NCBI GenBank assembly: GCA_910584665.1
Contig: CAJUBL010000093.1
Span: forward strand, 1-7,070
Direction of reading: 5' to 3'
DNA: 7,070 nucleotides
DNA from: an uncultured Muribaculaceae bacterium
GTDB lineage: Bacteria; Bacteroidota; Bacteroidia; Bacteroidales; Muribaculaceae
The position numbers and the translations under genes were made by a program. Position 1 is the stretch's first letter, and every line of letters begins with the position of its first letter. Shown here piece after piece: positions 1 to 5,627 of the stretch. The notes beneath the pieces were generated by a model that searched no databases, was not told the DNA's origin, and saw nothing but the letters and a program-made list of their open reading frames with translations.

Positions 1-84
1 AAATACGCCGGTAAGATCCTCCAAAACAAAGTGATATTAATTTTAAACAGTTTCTAAGAATTTAAAACCGTACTTCAGAGCCGG
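1..84. other. Left edge, no identifiable gene
   Basis: AT-rich sequence that I cannot assign. The three forward frames reach stops at 12-14, 32-34 and 55-57, so the tail of an upstream + strand gene could end at any of these. The open stretch 1-54 would give only 18 residues with no recognisable motif. The terminator at 117-152 points to a + strand transcript ending here. No convincing reverse-strand gene is visible. Confidence 0.3.
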
Positions 85-116
85 ATGACATACTTATGCC
101 GACCGGCCATTACCTC

Positions 117-152
117 GGCCGGCTCAAAAAATTGCCGGCCTCTTATTTTTTA
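117..152 (+). terminator. Rho-independent terminator of an upstream transcript
   Basis: A perfect 7-bp GC-only stem (GGCCGGC at 117-123, GCCGGCC at 134-140) with a 10-nt A-rich loop is followed by the T-rich tract TCTTATTTTTTA. The T-tract lies only on the right, so it acts on + strand transcription entering from before the window. An extra CCGGCC at 103-108 could form a competing hairpin with 117-122. The T-tract merges into the promoter region of the fumarase gene. Confidence 0.75.
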
Positions 153-176
153 TATTTGCCATTTTGATTACCTTTG
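145..176 (+). promoter_or_regulatory. Candidate promoter of the fumarase gene
   Basis: Two matches to the Bacteroidota -7 consensus TAnnTTTG lie here: TATATTTG at 151-158 and TACCTTTG at 169-176. The downstream one would start transcription near 181-183, leaving a leader of about 32 nt. Neither has a perfect TTTG about 20 nt upstream. The best for the second box is TTTT at 146-149 (19-nt spacer), inside the terminator's T-tract. The upstream TATATTTG also supplies a TTTG, but only 10 nt from the second box. Which box is used cannot be told from sequence. Confidence 0.5.
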
Positions 177-213
177 TGCCAAACTAAACAATAAACAGAC
201 TAATCATAAGAAT

Positions 214-1863
214 ATGGCAACAAAACCCTTCAGATATCAGGAAATGTTCCCGTTGGGACCTGACAATACTGAGTATTATCACCTCACAGGCGACTACGTC
301 AGAGTCGAGAACTGGAACGGCCACGAGATGCTGGTGGTCGATCCGGAAGCGCTCACTGTCCTTACAAACCAGGCGACACACGACAACGCCTTCATGTTGC
401 GCCGCGAACACAACGAGATGGTAGCCAGAATTCTCCATGATCCGGAAGCAAGCGCCAACGACAAGTACGTAGCCCTCACCATGCTCCGCAACGCCGAGAT
501 AGCCGCCAAAGGACAGCTTCCGTTCTGTCAGGACACAGGCACAGCCATATGCCACGCCACAAAGGGGCAACAGGTATGGACCGGATGCGATGACGAGGAG
601 AAGATCTCATACGGAGTCTACAAGACATACACCGAGAATAACCTGCGTTACTCACAGAACGCCCCGCTCAACATGTACGACGAGGTAAACACCGGTTGCA
701 ATCTCCCCGCCCAGATCGATATCCACGCAGGTCAGGGTGACGAATACCACTTCCTGTTTGTCGCCAAAGGCGGCGGTTCCGCCAACAAAACATACCTCTA
801 TCAGGAGACCAAGGCCACGATCAACCGCAAGACACTCGTACCGTTCCTCGTCGAAAAGATGAAGACACTCGGTACCGCAGCATGTCCCCCATACCACATA
901 GCGTTCGTCATAGGAGGCACATCTGCCGAAAAGAACCTCGAGGTAGTAAAGAAAGCATCTGTCAAATACCTTGACTCACTCCCTACAAGCGGCAATGAAC
1001 TCGGACACGCTTTCCGTGATATCGAACTCGAGAAACAGCTCCTCGAAGCATCCCGAAACATCGGCCTCGGAGCCCAGTTCGGAGGAAAATACTTCGCACA
1101 CGACATCCGTGTCATCCGACTGCCACGTCACGGTGCATCATGCCCGATAGGAATGGGTGTATCATGCTCGGCCGACCGTAACATCAAAGCCAAAATCGAC
1201 CGTAACGGACTATGGATCGAAAAGCTCGACTCCAATCCCGGTGAGCTGATCCCCGACGAAATGCGTCAGGCCGGCGAGGGAGACGTAGTCAGAATCGACC
1301 TCGACCGCCCTATGAGCGAAGTTCTCAAAGAACTCACCAAGTATCCCGTATCGACGCGTCTGTCTCTCAGCGGCACAATCATTGTAGCACGCGACATAGC
1401 CCATGCCAAAATCAAGGAACGTCTCGACAACGGAGAGCCCATGCCGCAATATCTCAAGGATCACCCCTTATACTATGCCGGACCGGCAAAAACGCCTCAG
1501 GGAATGCCATCCGGATCATTCGGTCCCACAACCGCAGGCCGCATGGACCCATACGTCGACCAGTTCCAGGATGCCGGAGGATCGATGGTGATGATAGCCA
1601 AAGGCAACCGCTCCAGACAGGTAACAGATGCCTGCCACAAGCACGGAGGATTCTATCTCGGCTCCATCGGCGGCCCCGCAGCCGTACTGGCCGCCAACTC
1701 GATAAAAAGCGTCGAGCTTCTGGAATATCCCGAACTGGGCATGGAAGCCATCTGGAAAATCAAGGTCGAAGACTTCCCGGCCTTCATCCTCGTCGACGAC
1801 AAAGGCAACGACTTCTTCACCGAGATACAGGCAAAATGTGCCGGATGCACACTTGCTGAATAA
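214..1863 (+). CDS. fumA: Class I fumarate hydratase (4Fe-4S fumarase)
   Basis: Catalyses reversible hydration of fumarate to L-malate in the cytoplasm. In fermentative Bacteroidales this step sits in the reductive branch from oxaloacetate to succinate. The 549-aa length is almost that of E. coli FumA (548 aa as I recall). The N-terminal fumerase domain holds LPFCQDTGTA (Cys105, Gln106, Asp107), AACPPYHIAF (Cys224), and RHGASC (His306) followed by GMGVSC with Cys318. Cys105, Cys224 and Cys318 match the cluster-ligand numbering I know for E. coli FumA. The C-terminal fumerase domain carries the substrate-binding block GMPSGSFGPTTAGRMD (430-445) and KGNRS. The start at 214 was chosen because the family aligns from MATKPFRYQ; an in-frame ATG at 85 would add 43 non-homologous residues across the terminator and promoter. 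It appears monocistronic, though no hairpin terminator is visible in 1864-1920. The class is certain; the A/B symbol is nominal. Confidence 0.97.
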   Translation: MATKPFRYQEMFPLGPDNTEYYHLTGDYVRVENWNGHEMLVVDPEALTVLTNQATHDNAFMLRREHNEMVARILHDPEASANDKYVALTMLRNAEIAAKGQLPFCQDTGTAICHATKGQQVWTGCDDEEKISYGVYKTYTENNLRYSQNAPLNMYDEVNTGCNLPAQIDIHAGQGDEYHFLFVAKGGGSANKTYLYQETKATINRKTLVPFLVEKMKTLGTAACPPYHIAFVIGGTSAEKNLEVVKKASVKYLDSLPTSGNELGHAFRDIELEKQLLEASRNIGLGAQFGGKYFAHDIRVIRLPRHGASCPIGMGVSCSADRNIKAKIDRNGLWIEKLDSNPGELIPDEMRQAGEGDVVRIDLDRPMSEVLKELTKYPVSTRLSLSGTIIVARDIAHAKIKERLDNGEPMPQYLKDHPLYYAGPAKTPQGMPSGSFGPTTAGRMDPYVDQFQDAGGSMVMIAKGNRSRQVTDACHKHGGFYLGSIGGPAAVLAANSIKSVELLEYPELGMEAIWKIKVEDFPAFILVDDKGNDFFTEIQAKCAGCTLAE

Positions 1864-1926
1864 AATTCGCAGACAACCGGAAAAACATACATTCACAGAG
1901 CAATATCGCGATTTAAGTCAAAAACT

Positions 1927-1958
1927 TTTGAATATTAGAAAAAAGTTTCTTAAATTTG
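1927..1958 (+). promoter_or_regulatory. rpmH promoter
   Basis: The -33 box TTTG (1927-1930) is separated by exactly 20 nt from a perfect -7 box TAAATTTG (1951-1958). This fits the Bacteroidota primary sigma factor consensus. Transcription should start near 1963-1965, leaving a leader of about 38 nt to the rpmH ATG. A high-output promoter is expected for a ribosomal protein gene. Confidence 0.85.
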
Positions 1959-2001
1959 CACTCCGAAACTGCGAAATAATAACAAGTAAACATATAAGGC
2001 A

Positions 2002-2157
2002 ATGAAAAGAACATTCCAACCCTCTAACAGAAAAAGAGTTAACAAGCACGGTTTCCGCGAAAGAATGTCAACCCCCGATGGCCGCAAGGTGCTTGCACGC
2101 CGTCGCGCCAAAGGCCGCGCCCGCCTCACCGTCTCTGACTCTATCGCCGGCAAGTAA
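2002..2157 (+). CDS. rpmH: 50S ribosomal protein L34
   Basis: Encodes a 51-aa, very basic protein of the large ribosomal subunit that binds 23S rRNA. The diagnostic L34 pattern is complete: MKRTFQPSNRKR at the N-terminus, then HGFRERM (17-23), GRKVLARRRAKGR (27-39) and a short acidic/serine tail ending in AGK. E. coli L34 is 46 aa, so this one is slightly longer at the C-terminus. ATG 2002 follows an A-rich stretch with no strong Shine-Dalgarno. In many bacteria rpmH sits beside rnpA and dnaA; neither is present here. The gene has its own promoter and terminator and looks like a single-gene unit between fumarase and the nrnA operon. Nothing is truncated. Confidence 0.97.
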   Translation: MKRTFQPSNRKRVNKHGFRERMSTPDGRKVLARRRAKGRARLTVSDSIAGK

Positions 2158-2182
2158 GCTTGAGCGACAACTATCAGATACA

Positions 2183-2231
2183 AAAAATCACCGTCACAGG
2201 GACCGCACCCCCTCGACGGTGATTTTTATTT
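2183..2231 (+). terminator. Rho-independent terminator of rpmH
   Basis: Perfect 13-bp stem AAAAATCACCGTC (2183-2195) with GACGGTGATTTTT (2215-2227), a 19-nt C-rich loop, and a T-rich 3' side continuing to 2231. It begins 25 nt after the rpmH stop. The A-run on the left arm would let it work on the opposite strand too, but no reverse gene faces it. Confidence 0.9.
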
Positions 2232-2275
2232 ACATGTTAAATTAAATCAAATCCATAGTCCTGCCAGCCTCAGAT

Positions 2276-2307
2276 ATTGATAACGACACAAGTTATTTGT
2301 ATCTTTG
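2276..2307 (+). promoter_or_regulatory. Decayed promoter copy upstream of the repeat array
   Basis: ATTG (2276-2279), 20 nt, then TATCTTTG (2300-2307). The -7 box is perfect but the -33 box has one mismatch. The spacer shares GA, TTAT and a G before the box with the two intact copies downstream but is otherwise diverged. Its -7 box lies exactly 74 nt before the next one, so it is in phase with the tandem repeat and probably a degenerate remnant. Confidence 0.5.
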
Positions 2308-2332
2308 ACTACGTCTTAGACACTTCCGCCCG

Positions 2333-2359
2333 GCAAATTCAAAATAAATTTTGATTTGC
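2333..2359. repeat. Imperfect palindrome over -33 box, copy 1
   Basis: Left arm GCAAATTCAAAAT (2333-2345) and right arm ATTTTGATTTGC (2348-2359) are complementary except for one bulged T, with a 2-nt AA centre. The right arm contains the -33 TTTG (2350-2353). It could be an operator for a dimeric regulator or only an AT-rich extragenic palindrome. Without a T-tract or GC core it is not a terminator. Confidence 0.6.
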
Positions 2360-2381
2360 TCTCGACTTATCCGTATCTTTG
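2350..2381 (+). promoter_or_regulatory. Promoter in the repeat, upstream copy
   Basis: TTTG (2350-2353), exactly 20 nt, TATCTTTG (2374-2381): both Bacteroidota promoter boxes are perfect. Transcription would start near 2386-2388 and give a leader of about 90 nt that runs through the second repeat copy to nrnA. Confidence 0.7.
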
Positions 2382-2406
2382 ACTTCGTCTTAGATACTCA
2401 CGCTCG

Positions 2407-2433
2407 GCAAATTCAAAATAAATTTTGATTTGC
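2407..2433. repeat. Imperfect palindrome over -33 box, copy 2
   Basis: Identical to the palindrome 74 nt upstream: GCAAATTCAAAAT (2407-2419), AA, ATTTTGATTTGC (2422-2433), with the -33 TTTG at 2424-2427 in the right arm. In a transcript from the upstream promoter it would fold as a weak AU hairpin about 40 nt before the nrnA start. Confidence 0.6.
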
Positions 2434-2455
2434 TCTCGACTTATCCGTATCTTTG
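2424..2455 (+). promoter_or_regulatory. Promoter in the repeat, proximal to nrnA
   Basis: TTTG (2424-2427), 20 nt, TATCTTTG (2448-2455), identical in boxes and spacer to the copy 74 nt upstream. The start point should fall near 2460-2462, leaving a leader of only about 15 nt. This is the most probable main promoter of the nrnA-DUF4827-glmM operon. Confidence 0.8.
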
Positions 2456-2475
2456 TTCCGAATTTAGATATAATA

Positions 2476-3513
2476 ATGATCACGCAGACACTCGACAACA
2501 ATAAGATAAAACAACTGAGCCGGCTCATAGCCGGATGCGACCGCGTCGTCATTACATGTCACATCGCCCCGGACGGCGATGCGGTGGGATCATCACTCGC
2601 CCTGTGCCACATGCTGACAGACCTGGGAAAAGAAGCGCACATTGTCACCCCCGACATGTTCGCCTCAAACCTCTACTATCTTCCCGGAGCAAAAGACATT
2701 GTCACATACTCCCGCTACGAAGAGTTCGCGATACAGCTGATTGACCAGGCCGGACTCATCTTCTGCCTCGACTACAACTCGCTGAAACGGATCGATAAAC
2801 TTGAACAGCACATACTGCGGTCAAAGGCACCCAAGGTAATGATTGACCACCACCTTGATCCGGAAGACTTCCCCTCTCTCGTCATATCACATCCTGAAGA
2901 ATCATCAACATCTATACTTCTGTTCAAGGTTTTCGCCGCAATGGGGCTGTTGCCGCTTGTAGACAAAAAGATAGCCTCATGCATCTATGCAGGCATGATG
3001 ACCGATACCGGCAATTTCTCTTACAACTCCAATAACCCAGACATATACCGTATCATATCCAGACTCGTTGAATGTGGTATCGACAAAGACAAACTCTATA
3101 CCCACATCATCAACACCTCGACACTCTCACGTCTGCGCATCAACGGGTATGCCGTGAGCCGGAAGATGAAGATTTATCCAGAACACCGGGCCGCACTCAT
3201 CACTCTCACACGAGACGAACTCAACAGCATGGACTACAAAAAAGGTGATACAGAGAGTCTTGTCAATATACCCCTGCAACTTCCCGATGTAATATACTCC
3301 GTATTCCTGCGCGAAGAAACCGACTACATAAAAGTATCTGCCCGCTCCAAAGGATCTTTTCCGGTCAACAGACTATGTAGCGAGCACTTCAATGGCGGCG
3401 GACACCGCAATGCAGCCGGAGGCGAGTTTTATGGGACCATGGAAGAGTGTATTTCAACATTCGAATCATCGCTCGACGCCAACGACGCCATGCTTCCGCC
3501 CAAAAAGAATTAA
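2476..3513 (+). CDS. nrnA: DHH/DHHA1 nano-RNase and pAp phosphatase NrnA
   Basis: A cytoplasmic phosphodiesterase of the DHH superfamily that degrades 2-5 nt RNA fragments to mononucleotides. Many members also dephosphorylate 3'-phosphoadenosine 5'-phosphate (pAp). All DHH metal motifs are present in 345 aa: CHIAPDGDAVGSS (His29, Asp33, Asp35), FCLDYN (Asp99), MIDHHLDP (Asp124-His125-His126) and MMTDTGNFSYNS (Asp177). The C-terminal DHHA1 domain ends with the substrate-binding NGGGHRNAAGG (GGGH at 307-310). Length is usual for the family. ATG 2476 was chosen because MITQTLDNNKIKQ is a normal family N-terminus. An in-frame ATG at 2425 lies inside the repeat, upstream of the proximal promoter's start point, and would add 17 unrelated residues. 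It is the first gene of an operon; the next begins 36 nt after its stop. Family membership is certain, but which substrate dominates in vivo cannot be read from sequence. Confidence 0.93.
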   Translation: MITQTLDNNKIKQLSRLIAGCDRVVITCHIAPDGDAVGSSLALCHMLTDLGKEAHIVTPDMFASNLYYLPGAKDIVTYSRYEEFAIQLIDQAGLIFCLDYNSLKRIDKLEQHILRSKAPKVMIDHHLDPEDFPSLVISHPEESSTSILLFKVFAAMGLLPLVDKKIASCIYAGMMTDTGNFSYNSNNPDIYRIISRLVECGIDKDKLYTHIINTSTLSRLRINGYAVSRKMKIYPEHRAALITLTRDELNSMDYKKGDTESLVNIPLQLPDVIYSVFLREETDYIKVSARSKGSFPVNRLCSEHFNGGGHRNAAGGEFYGTMEECISTFESSLDANDAMLPPKKN

Positions 3514-3549
3514 CAATCCACCAAGCACAGATATTCCAAAAACAATACA

Positions 3550-4140
3550 ATGACTATACTAAAACATATCAGTTTCCTGGCCGCCATAACCGTCTCAGCA
3601 TTGTCGGCAATATCTCTCCAGTCATGTAACGACACCAAAAGCTACGCAGAGCGCCTGCAGGATGAGAACAAAGCTATCAACCTGTACCTCAGCGACTATA
3701 AAGTAGAAAACAGCATACCCGAAGACGAAAACTTCGAGATCGGCCCGGACGCTCCATTCTACCGTCTCGACGAAGAGGGTAACGTCTTCATGCAGGTACT
3801 GCGTCCCGGTGACCGTGAGAACAACAAAGCCTCGGACGACGAGCTCATATACTTCCGCTTCACGCGCTACAACCTCCTCTATTACTATAACTACGGTGAG
3901 ATGATAGGAGAAGGCAATGCCGAAGACATGAACTACAGCCCTACCAGCTTCAGGTTCAATAACACAACATTGTCCTCATCAACCCAATACGGCTCCGGAA
4001 TACAGATGCCTCTCAACTACCTCGGTGTCGACTGCGAGGTAAACATCATCGTAAAGTCACAGTACGGCTTCACGAGCGAGATGTCGACCGTAAGCCCGTA
4101 CCTCTACAACATCCGATATTTCTACCCGATGAGTAATTAA
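3550..4140 (+). CDS. DUF4827-type lipoprotein of unknown function
   Basis: A 196-aa envelope lipoprotein. The N-terminus has one Lys-containing start (MTILKHIS), a hydrophobic stretch (about 8-22) and a lipobox-like LQSC with the lipidated Cys26, so about 171 residues remain after processing. The mature part opens with a charged helix-like segment (SYAERLQDENKAINLYLSDY). A mixed, Tyr-rich region follows with FYRLDEEGNVFMQVLRPGD (about 71-89), ELIYFRFTRYNLLYYYNYGE (99-118) and a C-terminal YLYNIRYFYP. These blocks fit the Bacteroidales DUF4827 family as I remember it, which is thought to resemble FKBP-type folds; that link is recall and no catalytic role is shown. It lies 36 nt after nrnA and 19 nt before glmM on the same strand, so cotranscription is very likely. 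The operon suggests, but does not prove, an envelope role. Membrane and leaflet location cannot be decided. Confidence 0.8.
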   Translation: MTILKHISFLAAITVSALSAISLQSCNDTKSYAERLQDENKAINLYLSDYKVENSIPEDENFEIGPDAPFYRLDEEGNVFMQVLRPGDRENNKASDDELIYFRFTRYNLLYYYNYGEMIGEGNAEDMNYSPTSFRFNNTTLSSSTQYGSGIQMPLNYLGVDCEVNIIVKSQYGFTSEMSTVSPYLYNIRYFYPMSN

Positions 4141-4159
4141 CCATACTTGACTTATAATC

Positions 4160-5548
4160 ATGTCACTTATCAAATCAATCTCAGGTATACGAGGCACCAT
4201 CGGAGGTCGCCCCGGTGACGGTCTGAGCCCCGTCGATATAGTTAAGTTCACAGCCGCATACGCCACATTCATACGTCGCACATGTCCGCTGAAAAGCAAT
4301 ACAATCGTCGTAGGACGTGACGCACGCCTCTCGGGCCATATGGTGTACAATCTCGTAGCCGGAACACTCACTGCCATGGGCTATGACGTAGTAAACATAG
4401 GTCTTGCATCGACTCCGACCACCGAAATAGCCGTGACAATGGAAGGTGCGTGTGGCGGCATCATACTCACCGCATCACACAACCCGATGCAGTGGAACGC
4501 ACTTAAACTGCTCAACCACAACGGTGAGTTTCTAAATGATGCCGAGGGCAAAGAAGTGCTTGCCATCGCCGCTGCCGACAATTTTGATTTCGTACCGGTA
4601 GACTCTCTCGGCCACGAATTCATCAACGGGACATACAATAAAAAACATATAGACAGCGTACTTGCACTCGACCTCGTCGACACCGAAGCAATCGCCGACG
4701 CCGACTTTACGGTAGCCGTCGATGCTGTCAACTCGGTAGGCGGCATCGTCATCCCTCAGTTGTTACGCGCACTTGGAGTCCGGAATGTCATAGAACTCAA
4801 CTGCGAGCCAAACGGAAAATTCGCCCATACACCCGAGCCAATCCCCGAGAACCTCACACAGATATCCGACCTCATGAAAAAAGGCATCGCCGATGTCGGA
4901 TTCGTCGTCGATCCCGACGTCGACCGCCTCGCCATAGTCATGGAGAACGGTGAGATGTTTGTCGAGGAATACACCCTCGTAGCTGTGGCCGACTATGTAT
5001 TGTCCCATACACCGGGTTCTACTGTGTCAAATCTCAGTTCATCACGCGCGTTGCGTGATGTCACCCGAGCTCACGGCTGCGAATACAATGCGGCTGCCGT
5101 CGGTGAGGTTAATGTAGTCACCAGGATGAAAGAAACCGGAGCCGTCATAGGCGGCGAAGGCAACGGAGGCGTCATCTACCCCGCCTCCCATTATGGCCGC
5201 GACGCCCTTGTTGGTGTAGCCTTATTCCTCACCCTGCTCGCCAGATCGGGCAAAAAGGTTACCGAATTAAAGAAAACCTATCCCGCCTACTCTATCTCAA
5301 AGAATAAAATCGAGCTGACTCCGGAGATAGACGTTGACGCTCTTCTCGAGGCAGTGAAACAGAGATACGCCGGAGAACAGATTACCGATATCGATGGCGT
5401 AAAGATCGACTTCGAGGACTCATGGGTCCACCTGCGCAAGAGCAACACCGAACCTATCATACGCATCTATTCCGAAGCTTCCTCAACCGAAAAGGCCGAT
5501 GCCCTCGCCCGATCAGTCAAAGAAGTGATCGCCGGTCTCGTCAAGTAA
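4160..5548 (+). CDS. glmM: Phosphoglucosamine mutase
   Basis: Converts glucosamine-6-phosphate to glucosamine-1-phosphate in the cytoplasm, the committed step toward UDP-GlcNAc for peptidoglycan and LPS. All four alpha-D-phosphohexomutase domains are present in 462 aa. They show the N-terminal SGIRGTIGG (8-16), catalytic phosphoserine loop TASHNP (Ser106), Mg-binding DPDVDR (Asp251, Asp253, Asp255), sugar-binding GGEGNGG (331-337) and phosphate-binding RKSNTEPIIR (426-435). The GEGNGG loop, not the GEQSGH of E. coli-type GlmM, is the pattern I associate with the archaeal/Bacteroidota branch. A general phosphoglucomutase/phosphomannomutase activity is the main alternative. ATG 4160 begins the conserved strand MSLIKSISGIRG. 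It is the last gene of the operon, followed by a terminator starting 25 nt after its stop. No in-operon promoter is visible in the 19-nt gap upstream. Confidence 0.93.
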   Translation: MSLIKSISGIRGTIGGRPGDGLSPVDIVKFTAAYATFIRRTCPLKSNTIVVGRDARLSGHMVYNLVAGTLTAMGYDVVNIGLASTPTTEIAVTMEGACGGIILTASHNPMQWNALKLLNHNGEFLNDAEGKEVLAIAAADNFDFVPVDSLGHEFINGTYNKKHIDSVLALDLVDTEAIADADFTVAVDAVNSVGGIVIPQLLRALGVRNVIELNCEPNGKFAHTPEPIPENLTQISDLMKKGIADVGFVVDPDVDRLAIVMENGEMFVEEYTLVAVADYVLSHTPGSTVSNLSSSRALRDVTRAHGCEYNAAAVGEVNVVTRMKETGAVIGGEGNGGVIYPASHYGRDALVGVALFLTLLARSGKKVTELKKTYPAYSISKNKIELTPEIDVDALLEAVKQRYAGEQITDIDGVKIDFEDSWVHLRKSNTEPIIRIYSEASSTEKADALARSVKEVIAGLVK

Positions 5549-5573
5549 CTCAACGTAATCAACCTCTAACAAA

Positions 5574-5622
5574 AAAAGGATGCGGCGTAAAATTACCGAT
5601 ACCGCATCCTTTTGTTTTTTTT
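5574..5622 (+). terminator. Terminator of the nrnA-glmM operon
   Basis: Perfect 12-bp stem AAAAGGATGCGG (5574-5585) with CCGCATCCTTTT (5602-5613), a 16-nt loop, then TTTTGTTTTTTTT to 5622. It starts 25 nt after the glmM stop and is strong by composition. The T-tract ends 5 nt before the ATG of the next gene, so the hairpin occupies the space where that gene's leader and ribosome entry site would be. Confidence 0.9.
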
Positions 5623-5627
5623 CCCTG

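Larger units (their letters stand above)
2300..2470 (+). repeat. 74-bp tandem direct repeat carrying promoters
   Basis: Two full copies, 2300-2373 and 2374-2447, differ at five positions (12, 22, 26, 27 and 31 of the unit). The last 43 bases, from CGGCAAATTC through CTTATCCG, are identical. A partial third copy starts at 2448 with TATCTTTG and keeps a diverged but recognisable TTAGATA at 2464-2470 before the nrnA start codon. Because the unit starts at the -7 box and ends just before the next one, each junction forms a complete promoter. No ORF, transposase or target-site signature accompanies the array. It reads as local duplication of a promoter region, or an expansion of a dispersed intergenic element. 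Confidence 0.9.

Noticed and set aside
1..60. Reverse-strand promoter (TCACTTTG at 24-31 complement) at the left edge
   Set aside because: The -7 box lacks the key A at position 2, no clear -33 box is at the right distance, and no downstream gene can be seen.
85..213. 43-codon N-terminal extension of the fumarase from ATG 85
   Set aside because: It spans a clear terminator and promoter, and the family length and cysteine numbering fit ATG 214 exactly.
184..570. 128-codon open frame on the reverse strand inside the fumarase gene
   Set aside because: It lies antisense to a certain gene, shows no recognisable protein pattern, and is explained by the GC-rich codon use of the + strand gene. The same applies to the reverse frames at 652-897, 801-1115 and 1516-1896.
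1905..1912. ATCGCGAT palindrome after the fumarase as a terminator
   Set aside because: It is too short, has no loop, and is not followed by a T-tract.
1950..2183. 77-codon reverse-strand frame over rpmH
   Set aside because: It is the antisense shadow of L34, whose sequence is unmistakable.
2300..2470. CRISPR-like array
   Set aside because: The 74-bp units are contiguous, with no variable spacers, and there are only two full copies with no cas genes.
2425..2475. 17-codon N-terminal extension of NrnA from ATG 2425
   Set aside because: It lies inside the repeat-borne promoter, mostly before the expected transcription start, and is unlike family N-termini.
4057..4377. 106-codon reverse frame across the DUF4827-glmM junction
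   Set aside because: It is antisense to two well-supported genes and has no identifiable features.
5580..5627. 16-codon N-terminal extension of the NlpC/P60 protein from ATG 5580
   Set aside because: It starts inside the terminator stem and would bury an otherwise clean signal peptide.
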